A DNA stretch of 64,000 bases from contig CM023457.1 in assembly GCA_013339765.2 (NCBI GenBank), forward strand, positions 43,202,144 to 43,266,143. The letters are read 5' to 3'. Source of the DNA: Haemaphysalis longicornis. Taxonomy: Eukaryota; Arthropoda; Arachnida; Ixodida; Ixodidae. The notes beneath the pieces were generated by a model. The model saw only the letters and a list, made by a program, of their open reading frames with translations. It did not search any database and was not told the DNA's origin. The position numbers and the translations under genes were made by a program. Shown here piece by piece: positions 35,191-48,800 of the stretch (positions are counted from its first letter, which is position 1; every line of letters starts with the position of its first letter).

Positions 35191-37910
35191 TTCGATGCGT
35201 TGTAAAAACAGACCCCTTATTCGCCGGGTCGCAGTTGCGGTTAAATATAAATGGCACCGCGTAGAATGTGGCATATGAATCGTGATGACATCATGCCCAC
35301 CTTGCTTCTGAGGCCTTCGGAACAGCAAATGCCTGCACATTGCTGACTTGTAATATTAAAACTGCCGTCATAGATTCGGTATTATTGTCAGATGATTTCT
35401 ATGCCATGTCCTAGTCTACGAGTCACTATTTGACTGGAATGCTGACTGTTAAATGCGAAACGTAAGCATTGATAGCGTCCATTGCCTCCTTCGTTCATTG
35501 CTCGTCTGTAAATCCACCCATGATGCACTAGCTGATAATTTACACCAATTTTTCGGGGAAACATTTAGAGACGAAAGATATACCGTCACCGCTTACTGTT
35601 ATTTTCTATGTGTCTTCAAACGGGCCCGGAAATATTTGTCGAAAAGCTTGAATATAGCAGCGCAATATTGAGACCGTAGGATCATTGAGATCTGATCGAG
35701 CAAATTACTGCACATTTACGCACAACGAGAACCCTTACGATCAATGCACAGGCCAGTCCCTCTCCAAGCTATTTGAAATAGCTTGAGAGAAGCAAGGGTT
35801 GTGAAGCTGGGGTTGTCTGAAGCAAAAGTAAATTGTGTACGGAAGGCAAGATAGCCACCGAGAACAAAAAAGGGAAGAAGAGCGTGCCGTGGGTAAAGAG
35901 TGTGTCTGTGGGTATGCAGGTTCGCCTTGGAAATGACGGCCTGACTAAGTACAGAGGAAACGGGGACATATGTGCACTGAGGGAGGGGGAAGTGGAAAAG
36001 AGAAAATTCCCCGATTTTCCCGACAGGGGATTTTCCGAATGGCGTTCTTTCACACCCATGCATGGGGGGTCAAAGATTGGCTAAGGCGTGTTTCGGGTCC
36101 CCTTTATGGCAGAATTTTTAACCTACGCAGGCTTATCGTCGATAGTGTTAAGCCTGAAGCATTAAGCTAGGAAGGGTATGACTGAGAAAGGCAAGATAAG
36201 CAACCTTGACTCGGGCCTTTTTTGGTTTGTTTGGGCAAGTTTCCTTTAACACGTAGCAATCACTCCGACTGTCCCGATGGTTGTTCGACCGTGCTCATAG
36301 CGGTGCCAGCACTTCATAGTACAACTTTATGATAGAAAACAAGTGCGGAGACTTCTGTTATTTAATGTTGTTGTTTTGGGTTTTGTTTTGTTGCTGTGTC
36401 GGAAAAAGATCTACTTTTTGTTCCGTCTGTATGGACAGTTCTTGCGTTGTGAAAATCTTACAGGGGGTTGCGTTCATTTTGTTTGTTTGGCGAAGCGTAA
36501 CGCGCTTGTCATAAGCTGTGAGCACTGTCATGTAAGATGCTTTGCCAACCGCTCAATGTAAAAAAAAAACATGATTCCTGTCATCTCAAAAAGCCATAGA
36601 GAGCAAGTGTTTTATTTATTGTTTTCAATAAAGCTTATTTGTATGAACAATGCTCAGAGGTGATGTTTTGTTTTTGTTTTTCAGTTTGTTGGTGTAAACG
36701 AATAGGGCAATTATCGTTTTGCACGTGTGCTGTAAACAAGTGATTGCTAACGCTAGCACACCACGATTATTGTTCAAATGAATTTATCCCTGGTTGATCG
36801 TGCCCGCGTTAGAATATCGGCTAAAACACATTCAAGTAGTCTCTTTCAGTCGAGTGCCTGATCCGCTGATTTCCCCTTAGCCCTCTGAGCGTTTATTCCG
36901 CAGCAAAACATGCCGTTATAACCGAGGAATCTCGGAGTAAAGAAAGCATTCTCCTGTTGTTGCAACCCCAGCGACTCAATGATGCGGAAATCTGGCTGAT
37001 ATTTGTACTCCGTTAAGCCTGAATATCGAGAGGCAACGGTGTGGTACAGCGATATCGCTGCGACCGAATACAAAACTACCACGTTCCAAGCGATTTCGTT
37101 CCAAGCTTAGCCACGTTCCAAGCTTAGCTGTTACGGACCACAAATACGAAAGTTTTATCGGTTGGATTTCTCAAGGAGCTACACGGTAGAAGGAGCGGTT
37201 TCAAAGCACCGAGCGAATGCATGTACATACCGCCACCTACTCGCGTCGAGAATGGCGCGCGCGGCAGCTGGCTCCGCTGTTTACGGGAGAAAAAGGAAAT
37301 CCGCTGCTTTTGAGTTTTTTTTTTACTAGTGAAGCCTGTTATGGCGCTATCGTAACCAATTTGTTGGTGAAACACCTCACTAAACTCCGTCATAAATAAA
37401 TAAAATTAAACTGCCCCTGAGCAATAGTCAATTCACACATCAGCAGGGTGTCTGCTGCTGGCAACTAGGGGGCGCTACATGTGCTCCAAACTCCATGTGC
37501 AGGAGGCCTATTGGCTTTATATTTTAGAATGTGTAACTTATCCCGAGATTTCGTGGAGGAGAAGAATCTTGGCGAAAAGCCATTCGGTAAGAATCTACGC
37601 GTTTCAAGTGAGAAAACTCCCACCTCCCCACGGGGGAACCCCTGTGTAGATGCGACGCATACGCGGAGCGGCGAAGGGACCGCGTTTTATAGCGCACATA
37701 ACGTTGAGGGGACTGTGTAAGCCGGTCCCAGTCGATGACGACGTTGGCGTACTTGTAAAGCGGCGTGGACTCTAGGTGTTTGAGCCAAGCGTGGATGTTG
37801 CTTCGCCGGAGAACGGCACACCGGTTATATGCGCAGCGCGCCCGAAGGAGAGGAAACCGCGGAAGAGAGAGTACTGCTCATGCGCCGGCCCCAGCGCGTA
37901 TGCCGCGGCT

Positions 37911-38068
37911 ATGACGCAACACAATCCAACACAATCCACTTTAATACAATCCAATCTAAATGCAATCCAAATCCAATCCAATTTAATCCAATTCAATCCA
38001 AGTTAAGCCAAGCCAAGCCAAGCCAATCCAATCCAATCCAATCCAATCCAATCCAATCCAATCCAATG
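37911..38068. repeat. ATCCA pentanucleotide satellite block
   Basis: About 155 bases of CCAAT/ATCCA units with interspersed variants. It is bounded by TGACGCAACACAATCC on one side and GCCCCTCGCGAGAGAGTG on the other; the same boundary sequences, inverted, flank the block at 50487-50605. Confidence 0.88.
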
Positions 38069-38429
38069 CCCCTCGCGAGAGAGTGTTCGCTATCGGAGAG
38101 GAGAGGGGGTGAGCGGCGGAGAGCGCAGCTGGCGCGGCGAGGAGAATGGGGGAGGGGTGGACAACGCCGACGACGGCGACGACGAAAACGACAACGATGA
38201 CGACGCCGGAGGGACAAGGCGAGTGAATCAGATGCTCTGCATCTAAAACAGTTATATGCAGCTAATCACGTGAAGTAAATTACAGAATAAGTTTAATCGT
38301 CATAGTTGAATGCTGTCTCAACCAGGCGAAGGCTCTGGAAGACCTAACTCGCTTAGTGCGACCTCTTCAAAGTCTTCCGTGCATAAATTCCGATGGCGTA
38401 AGAAACCTTGACCTGTAGATCACAATCAA

Positions 38430-38830
38430 CTGAACTGAACTGAATAACATTTATTTAGATGGGGTAGGCCACATGGCTTTAGTTGGTGAAGGGAAAGAGG
38501 GGAAGAAGAAGGGGAGATGGGAATCAGTTTTGATTGGGGCTCGTTGGAGATGAACAGGAATTTCTTTAGGAGGGGGAGTGTAGACCATATCTGAGAAGTC
38601 GGCACTTTCCTCTGGCGTGCGAGTTAGTGAAGTGGAATCCCGATCTAGGTATCTGGTTTTCTAGACACCATAAACCTGAATAAACATCCTCAAACAGGGG
38701 TGAAAAGCGGCTAGTATGTAGGCTATTTTGTGGCATGCAATACATTCAGTTTGTAAGCGGCGCGGTGAAATCGTAAATTGGCCCAGTTAGCTGGGCTCAG
38801 TCCACAAGCTGTTTACAGGGGCATTTTCGA
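38430..38830 (-). mobile_element. Possible degenerate retroelement 3' end
   Basis: On the minus strand the sequence ends AAATAAATGTTATTCAGTTC with a TTCAG-like tail, the usual look of a LINE 3' end; upstream of it only broken reading frames are seen. Confidence 0.35.
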
Positions 38831-40019
38831 CGTGTGAAGTCTAGTGCATTGTTCATTACACCTAGTAGCAGATAAGGTGCTGGGAACTGATAAAACGGTA
38901 AATGTTTTGTAGGTATGCAGTACTTAATGGCCGCGGCAACGCTGTCAGCCCTATGATTGTGCTCCATACTCGGTAGAGCGAAGACTGCATTGTGCGTTAC
39001 CGGAGAAAACCGTGCAACACCGTATTTTCGGGCGTATATCCCGCCCTCGCACATAATACGCACCCCCACTATTAGCCAGCCGGAAAAGAAAAAAACTGCT
39101 TAAGCAACAATCACATACTATATAGACAGAAAAAGCGTGTGTTTAGCCCGTTGAATACCATGACTCCAAGGCTAAAGTGAGAATTCACTAATAAAATTCA
39201 GTTGTTACAGTGCGCTCGTCCGTGTTTTTTGTGCGTCTCCTTCTATGTTGCTGCACAATCGCTGCCATGGAAAGCTTAGCCAATGTTACTGCGTACGAGC
39301 TTCACGGCACAACGGCATTGTTATGAAGCTCCACTAAAACAAAAACTCCGCTTATTATCCCCACCCCTACTTTGCCACAGATTTTTTTTTTGCATTTTTG
39401 ATGCGGGTTGTACGCGCTAAAACACGGTATTGACGAACGAACGTGCTTTGCGACCTGGATTTAGAACTGCTGAAGTAGTTAAAAAATGTGGTTGGTCTCT
39501 CTTCAATAGGGACCCGTAACACACGAAAGTGAAATGCGCGTTCACAGGAGCAGTTGAATGTTTATTCTGTGTCGATATGAACTTCCACATTGCTATTTAT
39601 ATTTCGTCGGTATGGCAAAGTTGCACGCATCAGCGTTAGACCCTGGATTGCACGCGCCGGAGCACTGCGTAAATCCGACTGAAACCACAAGCGCTCGCAA
39701 AGCGTCCCAGCGAATTAAACCAAACGGGTTCTCAGTGAATCGTTTGGTCAACACACGGTCCGCTGCAGCGGAAAGAACATCGGACCGCGCCACGAGCGCG
39801 AAATTCGCAAGTAGGCGTCTATATTACTCCGTGGGCGTTACCTTACAGGCTTCCGCCCAGGTTACGCTGCGCGACCCCCGTGCACGTAGCCGCTGGCATC
39901 GAGGCGCCAACTGCCGACGCTCATTAGCGTCGTGATGCACTGCTTCGCTTCATTTCTCCTAGACGGCAGTACCATTTGAAGGGAATGATATAAAGCGCGT
40001 TTGTCGTCTCGTTTACGCG

Positions 40020-40215
40020 TCTGTTCATAGCGCAGTCGGGAGCGCGTTTCGTACCTCAAGTTGCGGCGGGAGTTCGTAGTTCAAATCTCGGCGCAGCCGC
40101 GTCAAGCAAAGTTTCTCCGGCGATGTCATTTCCGTGACGAATATGACGTCAGCCAGATCTTAGTGGACCCCGGCATTAAATTACTTTCGTGTTAAAAAAG
40201 AAAAAAAGAAGAAAC
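40020..40215 (+). mobile_element. tRNA-derived SINE (family D) just upstream of the MADF gene
   Basis: TAGCGCAGTCGGGAGCG (40028-40044) matches an A box, and AGTTCAAATCTCGG (about 40078-40091) a B box. A body with ATTTCCGTGACGAATATGACGTCA follows in part, and an A-rich tail ends near 40215. The body recurs near 27240 and 35160. The full TGACGTCA palindrome lies at 40144-40151. Confidence 0.65.
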
Positions 40216-40456
40216 TGTCGGTCAGCGTCTGCTGCGGCACGCGCACGTGGTCCTGCAGTGCTTATGATCGGTTGGCTGCGCCTGGTGTCGCGTGCCAACG
40301 GCGTCTGCCGGCCACAGACAGCTGAGGAACACTGCGTTCCATTCTTCACAAGGCTTAAAACGCTCTTCTCGTGGTCGCCGCGTCGCACACCGAAGCTTTC
40401 ATTTCGCCCAACGCACCAGAGCGCTTCTTCTCCGACCGTCGACCATCCTGGGCTCC

Positions 40457-40652
40457 ATGGACAGCAACAGCGACCCGCCGGGCCCCAAGAAGCGCAAGCT
40501 CGCCTGGAGCAGCGCCGAAGAAATGCGACTCATCGAGCTGTACAGGCAGTTCAGCCTGCTGTGGGACAACCGCCTCCCGGACTACTACAAGAAGGAGCAG
40601 CGCCAGTGTGCCCTTCGCGCAATCGCCAGCCGAATGGGAGACAAGTTCACCG
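40457..40652 (+). CDS. MADF gene exon 1 (NLS and first half of MADF domain)
   Basis: The exon encodes residues 1-65 plus one base. MDSNSDPPGPKKRKLAWSS gives a basic nuclear localisation signal, followed by RLIELYRQFSLLWDNRLPDY, helix 1 of a MADF domain with its conserved LWD, and ALRAIASRMG, helix 2. The donor is ACCG then GTAGGT, phase 1. Confidence 0.87.
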
Positions 40653-40779
40653 GTAGGTGCATGCACTCTGCCGTCTGTTTTTAGGGGCGAAGCTCCTTAT
40701 GGCCGAGGGTCCGGCGTCCGTGGTCACCGCACAACACCGTGTAAATCGAAACATCTGTAACAAAAGGTTCACAAAAGGT

Positions 40780-40839
<60 letters not shown>

Positions 40840-43800
40840 CACAGCACCGTGTAAATCGAAATATCTGTGAACAAAAGGTTCACAAAAGGTTAACAAGAAC
40901 AAAATAAAAGGTTCACAAAAGGTTAGAGAGAGAGATACAGAGAGAGGGAGAGAGAGTGCTCCTGGAGAGCCGTGCTGCGCATGCGTGAGAAGCATTGGAT
41001 TTGATTGAATTGAATTGAATTGGATTGAAATTGATCGGATTGGATTGGATTAAGTCGGATTGGATTGGATTGGAACTCGTTTTACCAGCAGTAAGCACTC
41101 TCACGGGTGATTTACGGTAAGAACGATCCCCAGTGCTTCGCCCACGCATCATGATTCACTTCGTGGAGATGCATAAATTTTTTAGAATTGTTCGTGGATG
41201 AAGGTAGCGCCGTTTATAAGAATGCGCTTAAGATTAAGCTTAATTACAAATATTGAGGGCCAGGGCCTTTCACGTCGGCGATGTCCCGAAAAATGGGTGT
41301 GGATGCGATGTGGGTATCTACAAATTCCGAGGGGCACTAATTCAGGGTTTGTCTTTTGTTCTTTAATACGGTAAAGCAATGGGGACACCCTATGCTTTAG
41401 GCGCCTCCCGTTCAGCGGTCAAGGCTTCTGCTCCTGCTCTTTTGGCAGGGCTCTTGGCATAACGTGTCCTTAGCTCCTTTCGATTCTGAAGCGGCGCACG
41501 ACAACGTTGCAGAGAAAGTTCTGCGGTGCCGGTGCAGTGCAGCGGCGTGGTTCCGCGGTACCGTGCATCACGCGTCTGCACCGTCAATAGTGCGCCTGCG
41601 TATTTACAATCGAGCGAGGTGCAAGCATAGTCACCTGCTAATTATACTCGCCTGTCCTCCTCAACACCTGGATGTTTACGGCCATCTGGGTTGCGCCGTA
41701 CGCATCAGCGGCGACGCGATCGTTCGAAGTTCGTCCCGCGTATCTTCGATCCCGACGCGATCGCCGCAACTGCCGGTAGCCGCCTGCCAACCGGCAACGC
41801 CGCAAATACTGCTCCCGCTCGCAGCACCTACGCGCTGCACCTCCTCCGTAGCAGGTGCAGCAGTTCTCTGCACCGCGGCCGCACCGCTGCTGCACTATGT
41901 GCAGTCGACCGACGCGGTGCACGGCACCATTCCTGCAGCGGCGAATCGGGCGCTTTGGTGCAGGGCACCGTGCAACGGTGCAGGCGTTGCAGGGAATCGC
42001 GTCTGAATCGAATCGAGCTCTTAAGTGCTCGCGTCGCATGAATGGTTCGCCGATTCGCTTTTAGGAGTTCCCAGCCAAGTGACACATAGCGCCATTGAGC
42101 GTCACGTTGAACACGTATCCGCGTGCTTCTGGCCACTGGGGTAGCTAGTCTCGTGGAGTCCAGCCTCTATAAAGGCTTTGCTTCAACGCTACGAAGCCGC
42201 GTTCGAATTCTCTGAGTGGCCGTTTTTTTGTTGCTTCTTATTTTTTAAATACAGCTTTTATAACCTGTGCAATATATTCATGACAGTTTAGTGCGTTCTA
42301 AATAAATTTTCGGTGGTTGTTTTTTTACCTTATAGGTTTTTGTTGGCGTTAATTAATGGCTTTGCCTGATTTATGTTAGTTTCGGCTACTGGTTTTGAAT
42401 ACTCTTCGACGTTACCGTAGTCTCGTGAGTAATAGCTAGTATTGGGTTCACAATTTCTATTATGAGTTTGTGTTGTCATGTCTACGTAAGTCTTGGCTGT
42501 TTAATTCCTGACTTAGCAAACGGCTGGCTCAGATAGCGAGGGTAACGAAACGTGCGTTTTTCGTAAAGTTGTTTTCGCGCGCTTTAAGTTAACTTCTGCC
42601 GTTACTTATGCGCTTCTCATGGATTTGTCCTTTTGAGGTCGGTTTGAGCCGAACATTATCACTTGGACGTGTTTACTGCGGTGATAGGTCGTGTTTCGGT
42701 CGCGCACTGCAAATTTTATGCAGTTTACAATATCTTGCGTGCGAATGAAATTGTAAGGAATATCTACACAAGGAATGATCTGTCCTTCACATTTAGCTTA
42801 ATTTATCAGTTATTGTTTAGTTTAGGCGTATTGATGCAGTGAATAAAAGTTACTGACTGTTGAAATAACGATTAAGTTGTTCTGGAAGCACGGACAGTCT
42901 TATACACAGTACGGGAATCCAAAGGAACCATACGCGGACTGCTGCTTAAAAATAGGTTCGGCACCGACAAATTGTCTTGGTTCTGTTTCCCGCATTCTTT
43001 TTAATGCGAAGCCTTCGTCAGCCTTTAGGTTCCTCTCCCGTTTTTCTTTTTACAAAAACAGGCGAACCCGTGATAGGAGTGGCGGCTCGCACTGCTTCTC
43101 GTTCGCACGGTCCTCGAAGAAAGCCGTGAACGCATGCGCACTCCATCCTTGCTCCGTAAGTAGCTCAAATCGTGTGGGGCGTGCACCGTGTATTTTAGAT
43201 GAAAAGCGTCTTTTGCTCGGGGCTATGTCCGTTCACTCTACGTTGTTGGCGTCCGCACCTCTCCTCCTGATACCCCTCTCCACGCCAGCTGTGCGATAAT
43301 GTACTTGTCACTCCGTCCTCCCCTCCGCGCCAGCTGCGCGATAGCGCGCTACTCCCTCCGTCCTCCTCTCCACGCCAGCGCTATATATAACCGCGTGCAC
43401 GCGCCGCTGCCTCAGTTGCTTCGTCGGATGAGTCTCGCTCCGGCGTCTGATGAGTACCGACAGTCCTGCTAGCGGATTGGCTGACACCAGTTCAGCCAGC
43501 ATCAGCCAACCAGTTAACAAAGCCCTTTTGTCAGAGGGGAACCCTGAGGTGATGCGAAGCATCGCGGAGTTTCCAACAACGTTCACGCGGTGTGGATAAC
43601 CAACGCAAGTGAAAATAAAGGGAACACCACGATGCTTCGCATCACCTCAGGTTCCCCTCGGGAAGATGGTGTAATTTTTTGCTCGCACCTGATTGTCACC
43701 GTGAAAACAGCGACCACGGATTGCGTGCCCAAAGCGGCGGCAGCACTCTCTTGAACATTCACGCGCAGTCATTGGGGAAATAAGCTTCTTGAGAGAAAAC

Positions 43801-45765
43801 ACCGCCGTGAGGCATCCTGGCATTGTCGATACACAACGATGACAGACGATGATAATCAAACGCACGTACAACAGAACCGGGAAGCCGATCTACAACTCCT
43901 TAGCCATGGAACTGCCGATGAACGCGACATGAGACACAAAAGGATGCCTGTCGATATGTGACGCCATGTTCCTGAAGCACTATAGGCCGGTTTACTCCCT
44001 TCACAAGAATTTTCGCTTGCCGATAACTAATACCCCTGATACTCCTCTCCACGCCAGCTGTGCGATAATGTGCTTACAGACTATGTGCTTACAGACAACA
44101 AAATGTGCTTACAGACAACACCCTTACAGACTATGACAAAAACGACACCCTTTTAGGGGTTATTTTGTCGCATATAATGCCCTTAAAAAAGTGTTTGTTG
44201 TGGTTTTACAGGGCTGTGTGGGTGTTAGACAAAGGGCCCCCTTAAGAGTTCAGCTCATTTTGCACCAGTATACAACCATCTGCCGCCCGTACCACGATGC
44301 CTGCTTCGCGAAACGCTTCGTGCAAAACGAGTCGGAGGCTCGTGCAGCCGGTGCGATATACTTTGGTTGAAGGCGGTCGCGAGTTGTTATGCGCCTGTCT
44401 TGCACTGTACAAATATCTCGCTTCTTTTGGTAGGCGACGTAGACTCTTCATACACAGTTTTTCGCATTTAGTAGAGGTTTCTGCCACGTTGTGGTCCCCT
44501 TAATTCTTTTATTTATTCCGTTGCGTGCCTCCATCCAAGCTGCGGCAGCTTAAGATCAAACAAAAAAATAATGAAAAGGGGCAAAAGCCCAAAGGTATGC
44601 CGTTGTGCTTTGCGGGAACGAACTATCATGTTGTGGCAATGCCACCCTGTCCACTCCGATTTCTTCATCGGTATGGTAAAACTAGCGGCCTCCAATTTTA
44701 CGAACACCTTTCCCACGAGCCCGCTTCACCGCCGGTACCACCCTTCAATTGTCCATCAATTGCCCTTCAATTGCCCTTCGATTACCTCCCTACAATTGCC
44801 CTTCATCGCACATCGAAGCAACCTTCGGGAAATCTATCAGTACCAACGGCAACTACCCGCAATGGGCTAATCACGCTGTACCAACGACGACGACGTCAAG
44901 GCAAATTTATGGTCTTATCCTATCTCGCGTGAACGGTCGTGGCAACGACAATATCTCCTTCAGTCTCTTGGCCAATCCTACATAGACAAATGCGGTCGCA
45001 ACAATCGTAATGAGATTGTATGATTGGAACACAGAGAATCCGAATTCCGGGAATCTTCTTATATAGAGCTGGTGCTGTACGTAAAAATGAAGGTTCGTCT
45101 ATGTATATAGCTACCATAAACGCATTTGGGCCAAGGATCATAAATTCCAATGTCACTAGAAAAAAATCATTCAAAACTGAAAGCAAATAGATACTATTGC
45201 GACGGCACTACATCGCTGTTTAAGTTCTGAGTTTTGGATTCGTTTTTTCTGCTATCACAATGTGTCCTTTTTTTTCGTGAGCACGACTCTATCCGAAATC
45301 AGAATTAAATCATGCGAAGGTCACTGCAGTAGGAACAGTCAAAATAAATCGATAGAATGACTCATTCATTTTTAGGGGAATATTATGCGTGGGCTGGTTT
45401 ATAAAACTGTCAAAATGAAATCAACATTTATTATGGCCAGATAAAAGCTGCAATAGGCAAATTTTAATAATATTTGTTTGGGTGCAAATTATATCATTCT
45501 GGGGAATTTCCTTTGTCGTCCAGTGGGGAACGTGAGGGACAAGATCAAGACGCTGCGGGATTACTACGTGAAGGAGAAGAAAAGGGAAGAATCCAAACGG
45601 AAGCACAACTTCCGGGGCTACGTACCCCGCTGGGAACACTTTGCATCCTTGGAGTTCCTTCGTCACTGCACAGCATCCAGCAACCCCCGGGACCTCCGGC
45701 CCAACGTGCCCAATCTGGTGGTGAGTGTCAGGACGGCTCAGCTACCCCTGCCCTAGTCCGTTCCC

Positions 45766-45810
<45 letters not shown>

Positions 45811-48800
45811 GAGAGAGAGAGACGGGCGGAGGGAGGATAGGGGGAGGGACAGAGGAAGAGACGGAGAGAAAAAAAAATCCCGGGACATATCCACTGACGT
45901 GCAACCTTGGAAAGGGCGAAGCATGCAGTGTATCAGTCAAACACATTGTTGGGCAAGTTGGAGCATATTTGGTAAAACTTAGAGCGCGAATCGACAAGGA
46001 AGACAGAAAGACGAGAAACACAAGCGCTCTAGTTGGTCGTCCTTCTGTCGTCCTTTTTGATTCGCGCTGCAAGTTTTACCATGCAGTGTAGGAGTGTATT
46101 CTTGGTGCCTTGGCATTTCTGCCAACAGAGATGAAACCGTTGGGAGGTGGAGGTATAGAACTTGGCTGTAAAATGAAGCACGAAGCGTTCTAGCGCGAAG
46201 CGTGAACAAGTTTCCGGGGTTTCAGTACCGTGACTACATGATACGACTGTTACGACGACGACATGAGACGCCAATAGCCCGAGCCCCTAAGGGGCTTCGC
46301 CCCTAAAATAACCTTATTAAATTGAGCTTCCCTTCACTGGGCCATGTTGGTGGCCATTGGTGTCAGTACAGCGGCGACCCCAATCGTTTCCTTTGGAAGT
46401 GACTGGGGGGAGCTGAGGGACCCTGCAGCAGGTATTACCGATAATTCTAATTGATATTGCGGTAAATTCTGTTTCCCCAAAAATCTCCTTCGGCAAACGG
46501 CAATAATTCTTGAACTCTACGATGATTCCTAGGCACTGCTTATGAGGTAGTGATTGCGAAAGCAGGAATGTCCAATTATGGGATCCGCAAGTGTAATCTC
46601 AACAATGCTCATCATCGTTTGAAAAAAAAAAGCACGATAAGGGCTCTATAACATCGATAAGCCAATACACACTCCCTTCTTCCGGACGAATACATTATCT
46701 CTGAAGCGTCCAGAAGAAGGGAGTGTGTATTGGCTCGTGCCTGGCCCCCATCCTCAGTGGCTTGGTGTTGGCGCAGCTTGACAGGAAGCTACAGGAGGCA
46801 CTCAAGGAGTCCGCTGTTAAGAAGGTATTCCGCTTCGTGGACGATTTTTAATCATTTTCCGAGCAGCCGTCGGGAGCAGTGCCCAGAAAGTGTGGGAGTT
46901 GTACAAGATTTTTTGTGATGTGCTTGGAGAATTCGACCTGACCAAAGAGGAACCGACAAATGGTGAGCTTCAATTCCTCGATGTACGGCTGCACCTAGAC
47001 CGTCAGCCCATCTGCTGGACGCACGCTCCTCGATCAAAGAAGGCCCTCCTACCGCAGTGATCGGCCCACTCCCAGTTGGTGAAGAGGGCGGTAGCCACAT
47101 CTGCTCTTAATAATTCCCTCTACAGCTCCTGATAGCTCACTGTTGAAATTAGTTTTCAAACTCAAAATCCAGCGTCTCCGCTCCGCCGGGTATCCAGAAC
47201 AGCTCCAGAACAGCGTAGCCAATAGAATCATGGGTGATCTGCGCAACACGGCCACAAAGAAGGTCCCGCAAGACGAGCATAAGAAGAGAGCTGTCATTCC
47301 CTACGTGCACGCGTATGTCATAACCTGAAGAAGATCGTCGGCTGCTCAGGCGTGGATCTTCTTCGTTTTTCAGCGCCCAACATGCTGGGCGGGCTTTGCA
47401 AGAGAGTCAACCAGGAGGAAGCACGCAAGCACTGCACTAAGAGCCACGCCACGCCCTTCGTTCAATGCGAAGAAGGGGCCGTTTACGAAATACCGTTGTC
47501 TTGTAAAAAGTTGTACATCGGCCAGACGGGACGATGCCTCAATTACAGGCTGCGCGAACATGCCAACTCGCTGAAAGCCGGGACACGCAGCATGCTTTCC
47601 CAGCATGTGAAAACTTCCAATTCGTGCGTGCCTGATTTTGAAGCCTGCCGTGTCCTGAAAAGGTATAGAGGCCAGCGCGCACGTGAAATATGCGAGGCAT
47701 TCCTCCTTCACAGCTGAGGATCGTGATGCGTCAGCACACCGTCGGTGGCTTTGCTGGATAAGGAAATCGCATATCTGGCCGGATAAGAGGAGCTCACCTT
47801 TCGCCTAGATCTTCGCGCGCATGCTGGATAAGAGCTTCCCTGCCTGTTTGCCATGCCTTCCCGCGTTCTGCAATCCGTTCTCTGATAACTGTGCTAGTTT
47901 GTGTCCCCTATAAAGTTCTTTCCTTCCAAAAATACAAAGTTGTTAGTCAGCGCCCGTGTTTGTCGTCTCAGCACTTAGTCCCGTCCCTGCGCTGTTCAAC
48001 TTCATGCGAGTAACATGGGTTCGTGAATTACGATAGCTGCCATGCTTAAAGGCCCCTTCTGTGGTTAATTATCCGAAGTCCTTCACAACTGCTCTCCTGG
48101 CGGCACCAAGAGCAACTTCAGCGGGATGGTTCCTACAAATGTAAATTGTAACAGTGGGTCCATCTTGTCGTGCTCATCTGTTGGGCATTTTCGTAAAGTG
48201 CACATACATGATGTACACTGTGGTCTAATGTTAAACGGAACCGGTGACAGGATGGCCACCACGTTTCGTGCAGTGCCGACGCCGAGAAGTGGCAAGAATC
48301 GTAAGCATCCTGAAAATTGGTGCACTGGCTGCATGGGGCGGGTGTAGCAACGCGCACGTCATGTGCTACGCCGCGCCGCCATGCCGTTCAGCTTCCTATA
48401 GCCGGGAAATATCGTGCTGAAAAGGATAGAACGAGCCTTCAAGTGCGGAATTTCATAGCTCGATCTAACAAGCTTAACGGCACAGTGGCGCCCCGTAGCA
48501 GACGACGCGCGGCTGCTCTCGCCTCGCTAATTAGTGTGCAAGTGCTAGAAATTCACCATTTTCGCCAATTCTCCTCGCGACGGCTTCTTTTTAACAGCAG
48601 ATCTCGCCGTACGTACCCGTTGAATTGGCGCAGGCAATCAAGTGCGAGCCACTGGAAGTGTACCCAGCGTTTCCAGACGGCGAAGGCCCGGGCAGCATGA
48701 TCCTTCCTTCATTGGCTGATGACAGCTCGGATGACGACGGGGAGCCGGCCAGTCATGCCCACCAGGGTACCAGAAGAGCAGCACAGGGTATCCCACCTCA

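Larger units (their letters stand above)
35191..40019. other. Intergenic between CLCA and MADF genes
   Basis: Contains the ATCCA satellite block and a possible retroelement 3' end (both listed). No exon with homology was seen. The G/C content rises toward 39650-40450, ahead of the MADF gene, fitting a promoter region. Confidence 0.6.

Noticed and set aside
41464..42041. Overlapping 180-codon (+) and 133-codon (-) frames in a CpG-rich patch
   Set aside because: Both strands are open because of base composition; neither product resembles a protein family and no clear start context or splice frame supports them.
43430..43500. Hammerhead ribozyme, prompted by two CTGATGAG-like words
   Set aside because: The GAAA core and the pairing stems that must follow are not present at the right positions.
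44242..44487. An 81-codon minus-strand frame in MADF intron 1
   Set aside because: It has a reasonable composition, but no domain, no splice support and no homologous neighbour could be identified.
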